Source: Paraburkholderia hiiakae (lineage in GTDB: Bacteria > Pseudomonadota > Gammaproteobacteria > Burkholderiales > Burkholderiaceae). Taken from it: DNA of 64,000 nt. Position numbers and translations under genes: made by a program. Shown here piece by piece: positions 24,727 through 33,011 of the stretch. The notes under the pieces were generated by a model that was not told the origin of the DNA, made no database searches, and saw only the letters and a program-made list of their open reading frames with translations. Positions within the stretch are counted from its first letter, which is position 1; the number at the start of each line of letters is the position of its first letter. The DNA is taken from positions 80,222 to 144,221 of the forward strand of contig NZ_CAJHCQ010000022.1 of the NCBI RefSeq assembly GCF_904848665.1, given 5' to 3'.

Positions 24727-26826
24727 TCAATGCGCCCCAATCACATTCACCACCTTCACGTTGCGCGTATCCGGCACTTCGGCATACGAAAGCACCTTGA
24801 GCTGCGGCAGGCTGCGGCGCAGGAAGCGCGAGAGCATGGGCCGCAGCGCGTGCTGCACGAGCATCACGGGCGCGAGTCCCAGCGCCTGCTGACGCCCCAT
24901 TGCCTGCTCCGTCTGCGTGAGCAGCGTATGCGCGAGACCGGGTTCGAGGCCGGGGTTCGGGCCCGAGGTGAGCGTCTGCGACAACACGCGCTCGAGGTTC
25001 GCATCGAGGCCCATCACCTGCATGTCGGCGTTGCCGGGGAACCATTGCTGCGTGATCGCGCGGCCGAGCGCGATGCGCACCGCCGCCGTCAGATCGTGTG
25101 CGTCGGTGACGCGCGGCGTGTGCTCCGCGAGCGATTCCATGATCGTGCGCATGTCGCGAATCGGCACGCCTTCTTCCAGCAGGTTCTGCAGCACCTTCTG
25201 CAGCGTCGTGACTGGCAGCACCTTCGGCACGAGGTCGTCCACGAGCGAAGGCGTGTCCTTCTGCACGCGCTCGAGCAGCGCCTGCACCTCGCGGCGCCCG
25301 AGCAGCTCGGCCGCGTGCATGACGACGAGGTGATTCAGGTGCGTCGCCACCACCGTGCTCGAGTCGACCACCGTGTATCCGAACACCTGCGCCTGCTCGC
25401 GCACGTTCGAATCGATCCACACGGCGGGCAGGCCGAACGCCGGGTCCGTGGTCGGCGTGCCCGGCAGCACCGCGCTCACCTGGCCCGGGTTGATCGCGAG
25501 CCACTGGCCCGGATAGGCCTCGCCCGTGCCCACTTCCACGCCCTTCAACGCAATGCGATAGGCGTTCGGGCGCAACTCCAGGTTGTCGCGAATATGGATG
25601 ACGGGCGGCAAAAAGCCGATTTCCTGCGCGAACTTCTTGCGGATGCTCTTGATGCGCTTGAGCAGCTCGCCGTCGGTGTTCTTGTCGACGAGCGGAATGA
25701 TGCGATAGCCCACTTCGAGGCCGAGCGTGTCGATGAGCGCCACGTCGTCCCAGGTCGCCTCGGTGTTTTCGACCGGCGCGAGCGCTGCGGGCGCGGAGTC
25801 TGCGATCACGGCGCTCGCCTTCTTGGCCTCGGCGTTCTTCTTCATCGTGCGGCCAAGCTGGATCGCGCCGCCGCCGAGCAGCAGAAACGCAAAGTGCGGC
25901 ATGCCCGGAATCAGACCCATCATGACGATAATCGAGCCTGTGATCAGGAGCACGCGCGGATTCGTGAAGAGCTGGCCGGTGAGCTGCGTGCCGATGTCTT
26001 CGTTGGTGCCCACGCGAGAAACAATCACGCCGGCCGCCGTCGAAATGATGAGCGACGGAATCTGCGCGACAAGGCCGTCACCGATGGTGAGCAGCGTGTA
26101 GGTCTCGGCCGCCGAGCTGAACGGCATGCCGTGCTGCACCACGCCCACGATCAGGCCGCCCACGATGTTGATCACCATGATCAGCAGACCAGCGATGGCG
26201 TCGCCGCGCACGAACTTGCTGGCACCGTCCATCGACCCGTAGAACTCGGCTTCCTGCGCGATCTCGGTACGGCGTTTTCTCGCCGCATCTTCGTTGATGA
26301 GGCCCGCGTTCAGGTCGGCGTCGATCGCCATCTGCTTGCCTGGCATCGCGTCGAGCGTGAAGCGCGCGGAGACTTCAGCAATACGGCCCGCGCCCTTCGT
26401 GATCACCATGAAGTTGATGACCATGAGGATCACGAACACCACGATACCCACGGCGAAGTTGCCGCCCACGAGGAAGTGGCCGAACGATTCGATCACCTGG
26501 CCCGCGGCGCCCGGGCCGGTGTGGCCTTCGAGCAGCACGACACGCGTGGAGGCCACGTTCAGCGAGAGCCGCAGGAGCGTGGAGAACAGCAGCACGCTCG
26601 GGAAGGCCGCGAAGTCGAGCGGCTTCATGGTGTACATGCTGACGAGCAACACCATCACCGACAGCGCGATGTTGAAGGTGAACAGCAGATCCAGCAGGAA
26701 CGGCGGCAACGGCAGGATCATCATGCCGAGGATCATGCAGATCAGGATCGGTCCCGCCAGCGCGCGAAGATTCGTGCTTTGCAGCATCTCCGGGCGCCGC
26801 GCGAGGAAACCGGTGCGGGCGTTCAT
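24727..26826 (-). CDS. flhA: Flagellar type III export platform protein FlhA
   Basis: 699 residues, normal length. The N-terminal half has about eight membrane segments (e.g. PPFLLDLLFTFNIALSVMVLL, landmark LFTFNIALSVM) and the FHIPEP-region signatures FALDAMPGKQMAIDADLNAG (here FTLDAMPGKQMAID) and INEDAARKRR. The C-terminal cytoplasmic domain (EVGYRIIPLVDKNTDGELL to EVPDTRNVKVVNVIG) docks chaperone-substrate complexes. The start overlaps the flhB stop by 4 nt (ATGA). Confidence 0.98.
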   Translation of the reverse strand: MNARTGFLARRPEMLQSTNLRALAGPILICMILGMMILPLPPFLLDLLFTFNIALSVMVLLVSMYTMKPLDFAAFPSVLLFSTLLRLSLNVASTRVVLLEGHTGPGAAGQVIESFGHFLVGGNFAVGIVVFVILMVINFMVITKGAGRIAEVSARFTLDAMPGKQMAIDADLNAGLINEDAARKRRTEIAQEAEFYGSMDGASKFVRGDAIAGLLIMVINIVGGLIVGVVQHGMPFSSAAETYTLLTIGDGLVAQIPSLIISTAAGVIVSRVGTNEDIGTQLTGQLFTNPRVLLITGSIIVMMGLIPGMPHFAFLLLGGGAIQLGRTMKKNAEAKKASAVIADSAPAALAPVENTEATWDDVALIDTLGLEVGYRIIPLVDKNTDGELLKRIKSIRKKFAQEIGFLPPVIHIRDNLELRPNAYRIALKGVEVGTGEAYPGQWLAINPGQVSAVLPGTPTTDPAFGLPAVWIDSNVREQAQVFGYTVVDSSTVVATHLNHLVVMHAAELLGRREVQALLERVQKDTPSLVDDLVPKVLPVTTLQKVLQNLLEEGVPIRDMRTIMESLAEHTPRVTDAHDLTAAVRIALGRAITQQWFPGNADMQVMGLDANLERVLSQTLTSGPNPGLEPGLAHTLLTQTEQAMGRQQALGLAPVMLVQHALRPMLSRFLRRSLPQLKVLSYAEVPDTRNVKVVNVIGAH

Positions 26827-28154
26827 TCTGTTGCTCCTTCAGTGCCGTCGCGCGCCGAGTTCTTGTCGGTGCGGCCGGCTGTGTTCGATGCGTCGTTCGC
26901 GTTGGTGCTATTCGCTGCGTTCGCGCGATTGGTGCCGTTGGTGCCGTTGGTGCGATCTGCGGCCGTGCGCTCCTCGGGCGTGAGGGCTTCGTCGGCTTCG
27001 CCGGCTTCGTCTTCGTCGCTCACAGCACCCTTGTCCATGTCGGGCGGCACGTCGAGGTCGGTCGGCTCCATCGGCACGTCGCCGCCATGCTCGCGGAAGC
27101 GCTTGAGCTGATAGACCCACGCGAGCACCTGCGCAACCGCGCCGTAAAGCGGCCCCGGGATTTCGCGGTTGAGATCGACGTTGTAGTAGAGCGCTCGGGC
27201 GAGCGGCGGCGCTTCGAGCAGCGGCACATTGTTTTCGGTCGCGATCTCGCGGATGCGCGCGGCAACGAGGTTCACACCCTTGGCGACCACTTTGGGCGCG
27301 CGCATCTCGCCATCGGCGTACTTGAGCGCGACGGCAAAGTGCGTCGGGTTGGTCACGACCACGTCGGCCTTGGGCACCTGGGTCATCATGCGGCGGCGGG
27401 CCGCGGCGCGCTGCTGCTGGCGAATGCGTCCCTTCACGTGCGGGTCGCCCTCGTTCTCGCGGTGCTCGCGCTTGACCTCTTCCTTGGTCATGCGCAGCTT
27501 GCGGTAGTACGACCAGACCTGGTAGGGCGCATCGATTGCCGCGACAAAGAACATGCCCGCGACCGTCATGCCGCAGCACACCGCGATCAGATGCATACCG
27601 TCGGCGAAAGCGCGCGGCGCGGGCTGCATCGCGAGCCCAAGGATTTCGTCGCGATGGCTCCACAGTGCGGAGCCGCCGATCACACCGACCACGGCCGTCT
27701 TCACCGTCGACATACCGAGCTGGACCGCCCCGTTCACCGAAAAGAGGCGACCAATGCCCGTGATCGGGTTCAAACGTTCGAATTTCGGTTCGAGCAGCTT
27801 CGTCGAGATCAGCCAGCCCCCGAGCGCCATGGGCGCGACGAGCGCCGCCACGCCCGTGAGCGCGAGCACCGGTATGACCGCGAGGAACCCCTCGCGCGCG
27901 GAAAGTCCCGCGCCAATGAGCATGCGCCGCGTCTCGAACGCGCCGGCATGGTCGAACGTGAACGCCGAGCGCAACATGGCCTGCAGATGCGAGCCGATCG
28001 TCCCCGAGAGCATCCAGGCGCCATAGAACCCCGCCGAGAGCAGCGCAAACGTCGAAAGCTCCCGGGAACGCGGAACCTGCCCCTCCTCCCGCGCCTTTTG
28101 CAGGCGCTTGGGAGTGGCGGATTCTGTTTTCTCGAGGTCGCTGTCCTCAGCCAC
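26823..28154 (-). CDS. flhB: Flagellar export switch protein FlhB with extended C-terminal tail
   Basis: 443 residues from GTG 28154 (GGAG upstream). Four membrane segments are followed by the autocleavage motif N269-P-T-H in VVVTNPTHFAVALKY. FlhB switches export from rod/hook to filament substrates. The core ends near residue 365; beyond it lies an acidic then Asn/Thr-rich tail (TNGTNGTNRANAANSTNAN) not usual in FlhB of about 380 residues, encoded partly by 9-bp GGTGCCGTT repeats (+ strand). First gene of flhBA. Confidence 0.96.
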   Translation of the reverse strand: MAEDSDLEKTESATPKRLQKAREEGQVPRSRELSTFALLSAGFYGAWMLSGTIGSHLQAMLRSAFTFDHAGAFETRRMLIGAGLSAREGFLAVIPVLALTGVAALVAPMALGGWLISTKLLEPKFERLNPITGIGRLFSVNGAVQLGMSTVKTAVVGVIGGSALWSHRDEILGLAMQPAPRAFADGMHLIAVCCGMTVAGMFFVAAIDAPYQVWSYYRKLRMTKEEVKREHRENEGDPHVKGRIRQQQRAAARRRMMTQVPKADVVVTNPTHFAVALKYADGEMRAPKVVAKGVNLVAARIREIATENNVPLLEAPPLARALYYNVDLNREIPGPLYGAVAQVLAWVYQLKRFREHGGDVPMEPTDLDVPPDMDKGAVSDEDEAGEADEALTPEERTAADRTNGTNGTNRANAANSTNANDASNTAGRTDKNSARDGTEGATE

Positions 28155-28380
28155 GCATGCTCCGGTCGTGGGCGCGCGCCGCTCGTCGCGGCTGCGCGGC
28201 TGGCGCGCGCCCTTTTTCAGTGACAGCGATTATTGCCGCGCAAGGCAAGCACCGATTGGCGGAGTAAGCCAGGTAAATCAGGGTATTTCGGCCGATGGGA
28301 ACGGGGCGCCATCATCGGCGCGCGCGAGCGCGCGATGCAAAAAGGCGCTCGCTGCGCCGCAAATCTCGCGCGAGGCGCGC

Positions 28381-28445
28381 TCAGTACGCCACCTCAGTAC
28401 GCCACCTCAGTGCGCTACCTCAGTGCGCCACCTCAGTACGCCACG
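28381..28445. repeat. Five tandem copies of a 13-bp unit spanning the stop codon of the DUF3443 gene
   Basis: Unit TCAGTACGCCACC in five head-to-tail copies (28381, 28394, 28407, 28420, 28433), with single-base variants in copies 3 and 4 (TCAGTGCG, CGCTACC). The first TCA of the fifth copy is the stop codon of the minus-strand DUF3443 gene, so the array is a duplication of the last codons and stop into the downstream region before flhB. Confidence 0.9.
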
Positions 28446-29728
28446 TAAGGCGCCTTGCCGCCGGTCGCGGTCATGTCCATGCCGTAGTACACGTATCGGC
28501 CGTAGAAAAACGACAACCCCAGATCGAGGCTCGCCGACGACCCGAACTGCCCGGCCAGGTTGTTGGCGGCATAGTTCGCGCCGCTGCCGAGCAGGCTGTT
28601 GCCATTCGCGACATTGAAGGTCGCGGTGCCAGACGTCGCGCCGTTACTGGAAACGAGCGCCGCGCTGAAGGACTGCGTGGACGAGGGGCAGTAGAACGTG
28701 CCGAGATTGCCGCCGCACTGCGGCAGGCTGCTGTCGGCGAAGAAGATCGCGTTCGAGCCCGAGTCGAGGAAGGTCTGGAGCGTGCGCCCGTTGAACGTGG
28801 AGCTGAGCCTGCCCGATGAGTCCGTGACGAAGCTTTGCGAGGCGTTCATCGCGTTGTTCGGCTGCGTGCCGATGCCGAACACGAGCGTGCCCGTCGCGCT
28901 GGGCGCGCCGTTGTCGGACACGGGCGCCATCTCCAGGATCACGCCATTGCCGTCCGTGCCGAACTTGGGCACGGGGTTGGCCACCAGCTGCGTTTGCGCG
29001 ACCGTTGCAGCGACGCAGTTCGTGTTGCCCGGGCAAGCGTAGTAATTGCCGAAGTTGTCATAAGGCGCGACGCCGATACCGAGAATGCCGTTCGCGCCCA
29101 GGTCCTGCACCGTGTTCTGCGGGTCGCCGAAGCCAGCGCAGGCTTGCGGCACCGTGTTCGAGGCCAGGTCGCCGATCACCTGGATCGGAATATTGGGTGC
29201 CGTCTCGCCGCCGAGCTTGACGTCGGCGGGACGAACGGTGCCCCACGTGTAGCCGTCCGCAAACGCCGTGCACTCGGCGAGGGTGCCGCCGTTGATCGTG
29301 GTGGTGGGCAGCGAATTCAGCACCGTCGGCAGCGCCGACGCGAGCAGACGCAGGCCGAACGACGCCGTGTCGACCTGGACGTTGTCGACGGTCTCGCAGG
29401 TACTCGTGCCGGCCACGCAAATCGTCACGCTGACGGTGGGAATGTTGGGCAGCGTGCCGGTCAGTCCGCTGTTCACGGTGACGGCCACGGCGTTCAGGTT
29501 GTTCACCCCAGTGGGCTGCTGCGTGGGACTGGGAACCGCCGAGCTGCCACTGCCGCCGCTGCTGCCACTACTGCCGCTCGAACTGCTGTTGCTGTTGCTG
29601 CTGCCGCCCCCGCCTCCGCATGCGGCGGCGAGCGAAACGAGCGCCACGAGCGCGCCGGTCGAAAGGAACCGGAAAGGGCGCAGCCACACACTGCGCGAAT
29701 GGCGTGAAGTCAGCCCTGAAGTCAGCAC
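28433..29728 (-). CDS. DUF3443 family lipoprotein
   Basis: 431 residues from GTG 29728, with GGAGG 6 nt upstream. The signal sequence ends in the lipobox LAAAC, followed directly by a Gly/Ser/Asn linker (GGGGGSSNSNSSSSGSSG). The body resembles DUF3443 proteins known from Burkholderiaceae: a protease-fold-like pattern with FLDSGSNAIFF and VQVDTASFGLRLL, reminiscent of aspartic-protease DTG/DSG elements, although the family function is not established. It lies 16 bp after a DUF2844 gene, and the two are probably one operon. Confidence 0.85.
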   Translation of the reverse strand: MLTSGLTSRHSRSVWLRPFRFLSTGALVALVSLAAACGGGGGSSNSNSSSSGSSGSSGGSGSSAVPSPTQQPTGVNNLNAVAVTVNSGLTGTLPNIPTVSVTICVAGTSTCETVDNVQVDTASFGLRLLASALPTVLNSLPTTTINGGTLAECTAFADGYTWGTVRPADVKLGGETAPNIPIQVIGDLASNTVPQACAGFGDPQNTVQDLGANGILGIGVAPYDNFGNYYACPGNTNCVAATVAQTQLVANPVPKFGTDGNGVILEMAPVSDNGAPSATGTLVFGIGTQPNNAMNASQSFVTDSSGRLSSTFNGRTLQTFLDSGSNAIFFADSSLPQCGGNLGTFYCPSSTQSFSAALVSSNGATSGTATFNVANGNSLLGSGANYAANNLAGQFGSSASLDLGLSFFYGRYVYYGMDMTATGGKAPYVAY

Positions 29729-29744
29729 GTTCGGCCTCCGCTCG

Positions 29745-30341
29745 TCACTGGATATCGGAGCCGCTGACGCCCGCAGGCAGTGCCTGCGGCAGCCATGCCT
29801 GCCCGGAGAAGGCGCCCATGTGGCCGCCCGAATGCACGATGACGTTCGCGTTTTCGACCACGCCCGGCCCGCGCACGAGACCGGCGGCGTGGCTCGCCTT
29901 CACTCCGGCCGTGTATTGGGGAAAGTAGCTGCCTAGAAGCGTGGCGAGATTGGGCATCTGCGGGCCGTCCCAGGCAACGCCGAATACGGTGCCGGCCTGT
30001 GTGAGGTACTCGCGTACAACGGTGCCGTTGGCGAGCGTGGTCTGCGCAACGGTGTAGGCGGAGGTCGCGGAAGCGCCGGAAGCCGCGGCTTGCACGGCTG
30101 CGCGCGCAACGGCGGCCGCGTTGCCGGTCGCGGCGGCCGCCGAGGCGGCGCTCAGCGTGATGGCGCTCGCGCCCGCGGGCGTGGGCATGGGCGCGCCGCC
30201 GAGCGCGGCTTGCGCCGGCGGCGCGGCGAGCAGTGCGCCAATCAGTGAAGCCAAAAGCGCCGCGCCGAACGCGCAACGGGGCGCGGCGCGGCGCACGAAC
30301 CGGCGCGCCGCGTTGCCACAGAACGATGTGTATGGATACAA
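29745..30341 (-). CDS. DUF2844 family secreted protein
   Basis: 198 residues. The start is TTG 30341, supported by GGGAGGG 7 nt upstream; the next in-frame Met lies beyond the signal peptide. The signal peptide (GAALLASLIGALLAAPPAQA) ends at AQA, leaving an ALGGAP N-terminus. The DUF2844 pattern is VREYLTQAGTVFGVAWDGP and PNLATLLGSYFPQY. DUF2844 genes commonly pair with DUF3443 in Burkholderiaceae. Function is unknown, and the secreted protein may act with the lipoprotein next to it. Confidence 0.85.
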   Translation of the reverse strand: MYPYTSFCGNAARRFVRRAAPRCAFGAALLASLIGALLAAPPAQAALGGAPMPTPAGASAITLSAASAAAATGNAAAVARAAVQAAASGASATSAYTVAQTTLANGTVVREYLTQAGTVFGVAWDGPQMPNLATLLGSYFPQYTAGVKASHAAGLVRGPGVVENANVIVHSGGHMGAFSGQAWLPQALPAGVSGSDIQ

Positions 30342-30521
30342 GGCGTCCCTCCCTCAGGCGATGGCGCGTTGCACCATACGCTGTCGGGCCGCGCGGGAAC
30401 GTCGCGACGGGGCGCAGCAGGACGGGCAACGGCTGGCTCTGCTTCGTTGCACCACCGCGACGCTCGCCGCGGCAGGGCACGAAGGCATGAGCACTAGTAT
30501 GCCCGCCTTGGATTACAGGCG

Positions 30522-30545
30522 GCAGCTAGCCGAACGGCTAGCTGC
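30522..30545 (-). terminator. Hairpin after cheZ, probable terminator
   Basis: GCAGCTAGCC, loop GAAC, GGCTAGCTGC: a perfect 10-bp stem 11 bp after the cheZ stop. No clear U-tract follows, so it may be a 3'-end stabiliser or factor-dependent site. Confidence 0.5.
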
Positions 30546-30555
30546 GCGTTGTGGA

Positions 30556-31353
30556 TCAGAACCCGAGGCTTGCGAGCAGATCGTCGACCTGCGCCTGGTC
30601 CTGCACCACGTCGGTCTTGCCTTCCGGATTGATCTGCGGGCCGTTGAGCAGGCCTTCGGGGCTGCCCGTGCTGCTCTGGGTCTCCGCGAGCGCCGCCGCC
30701 GTCGCCGCGAACTGCTCGCGCCGCTCCGGCGCGATGTTCTCGACCAGCACGGTGAGCAACTGCTGCTCGATCAGATAGACCACGTCCATGATCTTCTTGA
30801 TCACCTGGCCCGTCAGGTCCTGGAAGTCCTGAGCAAGCATGATCTCGAGCAGCTGCTGGTTGGTCGCCGCGGTGGCTTGCGGCACGCCGTCCACAAAGGC
30901 GCGCGTGTCGTCCATCAGCTGGCGCACTTCCTCGCGGCCGATCGGCGCGTCGTACCACGTCGCCCAGCGGCTCGTCAGCTCGCGGGCGTCGCGCTCGAGT
31001 GTTTCCTGCAACGGCTTGGCGATGTCGATCGCGGTCAGCACGCGCTCGGCGGCCTGCTCGGTCATGTTCGCGACATAGCGCAGCCGGTCGCGCGCGTCGG
31101 GCACCGCCTCGGCGGCGCGCTCCACATGCTTGTCGAGGCCGAGTTCGCGCATCGAGTCGCGCAGGCTGCGCGTCAGATGGCCGATGCGCGCGAGGATGCG
31201 GTCCGTCGCCAGCTCGCCCGCCTCGCCTGTGGCCGGCGCCCCGAAGTCGAACTCGGGAGGCTGCGGGAGCGGCTCGTCGGCCTCGCCTTCCGGCCACTCA
31301 GCGCCATGAGCGCCGGACTGCTCACCGGGTTGCGCACTGATGGGCTCGTTCAC
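30556..31353 (-). CDS. cheZ: CheY-P phosphatase CheZ
   Basis: 265 residues from GTG 31353, with GGGGAG upstream. The long helical region carries the active-site stretch AQDFQDLTGQVIKKIMDV, including the catalytic glutamine (QVIKK), and the C-terminus ASLGF is the CheY-binding helix. CheZ dephosphorylates CheY-P and ends the tumble signal. It is the last gene of the motA-cheZ cluster and starts 1 nt after the cheY stop. Confidence 0.96.
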   Translation of the reverse strand: MNEPISAQPGEQSGAHGAEWPEGEADEPLPQPPEFDFGAPATGEAGELATDRILARIGHLTRSLRDSMRELGLDKHVERAAEAVPDARDRLRYVANMTEQAAERVLTAIDIAKPLQETLERDARELTSRWATWYDAPIGREEVRQLMDDTRAFVDGVPQATAATNQQLLEIMLAQDFQDLTGQVIKKIMDVVYLIEQQLLTVLVENIAPERREQFAATAAALAETQSSTGSPEGLLNGPQINPEGKTDVVQDQAQVDDLLASLGF

Positions 31354-31354
31354 G

Positions 31355-31750
31355 TCAGCTCCCCGTCTTGGCCATCTTCTCGAGAATCTTGTTGAGCTTC
31401 TCGTCGAGCGTGGCGGCCGTGAACGGCTTCACCACATAGCCGCTCGCGCCAGCCTGCGCCGCCGCGATGATGTTTTCCTTCTTCGACTCCGCCGTCACCA
31501 TCAGCACCGGCAGATGCGTCAGGTTCGCATCGGCGCGGATCTCCTTGAGCATGGCGAGACCGTCGAGGTTCGGCATGTTCCAGTCGGAGATCACGAACTC
31601 GTAGCTGCCGCCACGCAGGCGTGCGAGGCCCGCCGCGCCATCTTCGGCTTCGTCGACGTTCGAGTAGCCCAGTTCCTTGAGCAGGTTGCGGACAATCCGG
31701 CGCATCGTCGGAAAATCGTCCACCACCAGAATCTTCATTCCCTTATCCAT
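31355..31750 (-). CDS. cheY: Chemotaxis response regulator CheY
   Basis: 131 residues starting MDKGMKILVVDDF. Acidic D11/D12, phospho-acceptor D56 (ISDWNMP), T86 (MVTAES) and K108 (VVKPF) are all present. Phosphorylated by CheA, it binds FliM. It is separated from cheB by 130 bp and coupled to cheZ. The sequence FVISDWNMPNLDG is the classical enteric-type CheY, unlike the second single-domain regulator beside cheA. Confidence 0.97.
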   Translation of the reverse strand: MDKGMKILVVDDFPTMRRIVRNLLKELGYSNVDEAEDGAAGLARLRGGSYEFVISDWNMPNLDGLAMLKEIRADANLTHLPVLMVTAESKKENIIAAAQAGASGYVVKPFTAATLDEKLNKILEKMAKTGS

Positions 31751-31880
31751 CACGTTCCATTCCTCCAGGCGAAAACCCGGGCAATTATCCAGAGAAGCGC
31801 ACTGCCTATCCAGATAAATTAATCGCGAGCGATCGTGCAAGCGTTTGCGGCAAACACGATCTCTCGATATTGGTTGTTCA

Positions 31881-33011
31881 TCAGACGCGCTGGACCCGGT
31901 CGCCCATCGAGGCGAGGCGGGTCATTACGCGCCGGCTCATGTCTGCAAGCGAGGCGATTTCGTCGGCGCCGCCCATTGCAATGGCTTCGCGGGGCATGCC
32001 GAACACGATGCAGCTCGCTTCGTCCTGCGCGAGCGTGTACGCACCGGCCTGGCGCATTTCGAGCAGTCCGGCCGCACCGTCGCGGCCCATGCCCGTGAGA
32101 ATCACGCCGATGGCGTTCTTGCCCGCATGCAGCGCCGCCGAGCGAAACAGCACGTCGACCGACGGACGATGCCGGTTGACCGGCGGGTCGTCGGACAGAT
32201 GCGCGATGTAGTTCGCCCCGCTGCGTGCGAGCAAGAGGTGTGCGTGTCCCGGCGCGATGTAGGCATGGCCGGGCAGCACACGTTCGCCGTGCTCTGCTTC
32301 CTTGACGGTGATGCGGCACAGCCCGTTCAGGCGCTGTGCAAACGACTTCGTGAACCCGGGCGGCATGTGCTGCGCGATCAGCACCGCGGGCGCGTCGGGC
32401 GGCAGCGGCTGCAGCACTTCGCGGATCGCCTCGGTGCCGCCCGTCGACGCGCCGACGATCACGAGCTTTTCGGTCGAGACGAGCGGGTTGTTGATCATCG
32501 GCGCCGGGCTCGCGGCGTGCGCAGCGGCGTGGCCGTGGCCGGCGTGAGCGTGCGCGGCGCCACCCGCTGCGGCAGCGGCGGGGGCATGGTGCGCGCGCAC
32601 GCGGGCGCGCGCGGCGGCGCGCACCTTGTCGGCGAGCTTTTCCGAGTATTCGAGCATGCCGTCGCGAATGCCGACCTTCGGCTTGGTCACGAAATCGACC
32701 GCGCCCAGTTCGAGCGCGCGCAGCGTGATTTCGTTGCCGCGCTCGGTCAGCGACGACACCATCACGACCGGCATGGGCCGCAGGCGCATCAGTTTCTCGA
32801 GAAAGTCGAGGCCGTCCATGCGCGGCATTTCCACGTCGAGCGTGAGCACGTCGGGGTTGTGCTGCTTGATCAGCTCGCGCGCGACGAGCGGATCCGGCGC
32901 GGTGGCGACGACCGTCATATCGGGCTGACTGTTGATGATTTCCGTCATCAAACTACGGATCAGCGCCGAATCGTCGACGCAGAGAACCTTGATTTTTTGC
33001 ACAGCGTTCAC
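31881..33011 (-). CDS. cheB: Chemotaxis methylesterase/deamidase CheB
   Basis: 376 residues from GTG 33011, with AGGAGG directly upstream. The receiver domain has D13/D14 and phospho-acceptor D59 (LTLDVEMPRMDG). The catalytic domain has GASTGGTEA (Ser), AQHMPPGFTKSF (His) and TGMGRDGAAG (Asp). The linker is unusual: Ala/His-rich with seven histidines within about 30 residues (HHAPAAAAAGG, AHAHAGHGHAAAH). CheB demethylates MCPs for adaptation. It overlaps cheD as GTGA. Confidence 0.97.
   Translation of the reverse strand: MNAVQKIKVLCVDDSALIRSLMTEIINSQPDMTVVATAPDPLVARELIKQHNPDVLTLDVEMPRMDGLDFLEKLMRLRPMPVVMVSSLTERGNEITLRALELGAVDFVTKPKVGIRDGMLEYSEKLADKVRAAARARVRAHHAPAAAAAGGAAHAHAGHGHAAAHAASPAPMINNPLVSTEKLVIVGASTGGTEAIREVLQPLPPDAPAVLIAQHMPPGFTKSFAQRLNGLCRITVKEAEHGERVLPGHAYIAPGHAHLLLARSGANYIAHLSDDPPVNRHRPSVDVLFRSAALHAGKNAIGVILTGMGRDGAAGLLEMRQAGAYTLAQDEASCIVFGMPREAIAMGGADEIASLADMSRRVMTRLASMGDRVQRV

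Noticed and set aside
28381..28445. Possible CRISPR-like array
   Set aside because: Unit is 13 bp with no spacers; simple tandem duplication.
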